A stretch of DNA of 6,515 nucleotides from Thermoplasmata archaeon (GTDB lineage: Archaea > Thermoplasmatota > Thermoplasmata > Sysuiplasmatales > Sysuiplasmataceae), in assembly GCA_021811925.1 (NCBI GenBank), contig JAKAPY010000096.1, positions 1 through 6,515 of the forward strand. Direction: 5' to 3'. The position numbers and the translations under genes are program-made. Position 1 is the first letter of the stretch; every line of letters begins with the position of its first letter. The notes below the pieces were generated by a model that was not told where the DNA came from, ran no database searches, and worked only from the letters and a program-made list of their open reading frames with translations. Of the stretch, positions 6,487 through 6,515 are shown in pieces.

Positions 6487-6506
6487 AGTGCAATAGTGGT
6501 AGAGTG
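6487..6506. repeat. Three AGTG repeats with exact 8-base period, possible operator
   Basis: AGTG occurs at 6487-6490, 6495-6498 and 6503-6506 (CACT on the minus strand), each start exactly eight bases after the last. The array lies between the riboflavin kinase start codon and its TATA-like sequence, where a bound repressor would block transcription start. The encoded protein carries a winged-helix domain and could bind here, but the units are short and chance is not excluded. Confidence 0.3.
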
Positions 6507-6515
6507 ATAAATTAT
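6505..6515 (-). promoter_or_regulatory. Possible TATA box for the riboflavin kinase gene
   Basis: Read on the minus strand, ATAATTTATCA is AT-rich and lies about 35-40 bases before the riboflavin kinase ATG, matching the spacing of the other putative promoters here. It is cut by the window edge, so the full element and any BRE (TFB recognition element) upstream cannot be seen. Confidence 0.3.

Noticed and set aside
1..6515. Search by eye for CRISPR repeats, transfer or ribosomal RNA genes, transposases, inverted terminal repeats and attachment sites.
   Set aside because: No repeated spacer pattern, cloverleaf-like segment, ribosomal RNA stretch or mobile element protein was seen. The gene content is chromosomal housekeeping and transport.

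Overview
The window looks like part of an archaeal chromosome, most likely from the Thermoplasmata. The gene at the right end is the two-domain archaeal protein that joins a winged-helix DNA-binding domain to a CTP-dependent riboflavin kinase. Its motifs closely resemble the Thermoplasma acidophilum protein as I remember it. Formylglycinamidine ribonucleotide (FGAM) synthase is encoded as three separate subunits (PurS, PurL, PurQ), the arrangement used by archaea and Gram-positive bacteria. TATA-like boxes lie about 35-40 bases before several starts, and Shine-Dalgarno sequences are of the GGTGA type. The lineage is inferred from memory of families, not from a search.

Layout from left to right: (1) positions 1-293 hold no recognised gene, only a weak open frame running in from the left edge and ending at 252, then a possible promoter. 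(2) A MarC-family membrane protein at 294-923. (3) A 144-base gap with a possible promoter. (4) A 12-segment major facilitator transporter at 1068-2300. (5) An 80-base gap with a clear TATA-like box. (6) A tight purS-purL-purQ operon at about 2381-5809, forming one enzyme of de novo purine synthesis. (7) A convergent riboflavin kinase/regulator gene on the minus strand (5811-6470), whose stop codon lies one base from the purQ stop. Its promoter region fills the right edge.

PurS, PurL and PurQ together carry out step four of inosine monophosphate synthesis. PurQ releases ammonia from glutamine, PurL uses it with ATP to amidate formylglycinamide ribonucleotide (FGAR), and PurS bridges the two. 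The riboflavin kinase makes FMN from riboflavin and CTP and probably also represses riboflavin genes. No functional link between the two membrane proteins and purine synthesis can be shown from the sequence.

The genes are mostly ordinary and intact, and I did not find a convincing undescribed system. Points worth a second look are a triple AGTG repeat with 8-base period before the riboflavin kinase gene, the single-base stop-to-stop junction TGAGTCA, a probable TTG start for purQ inside a TTGA overlap, and a consistent short-leader promoter layout.
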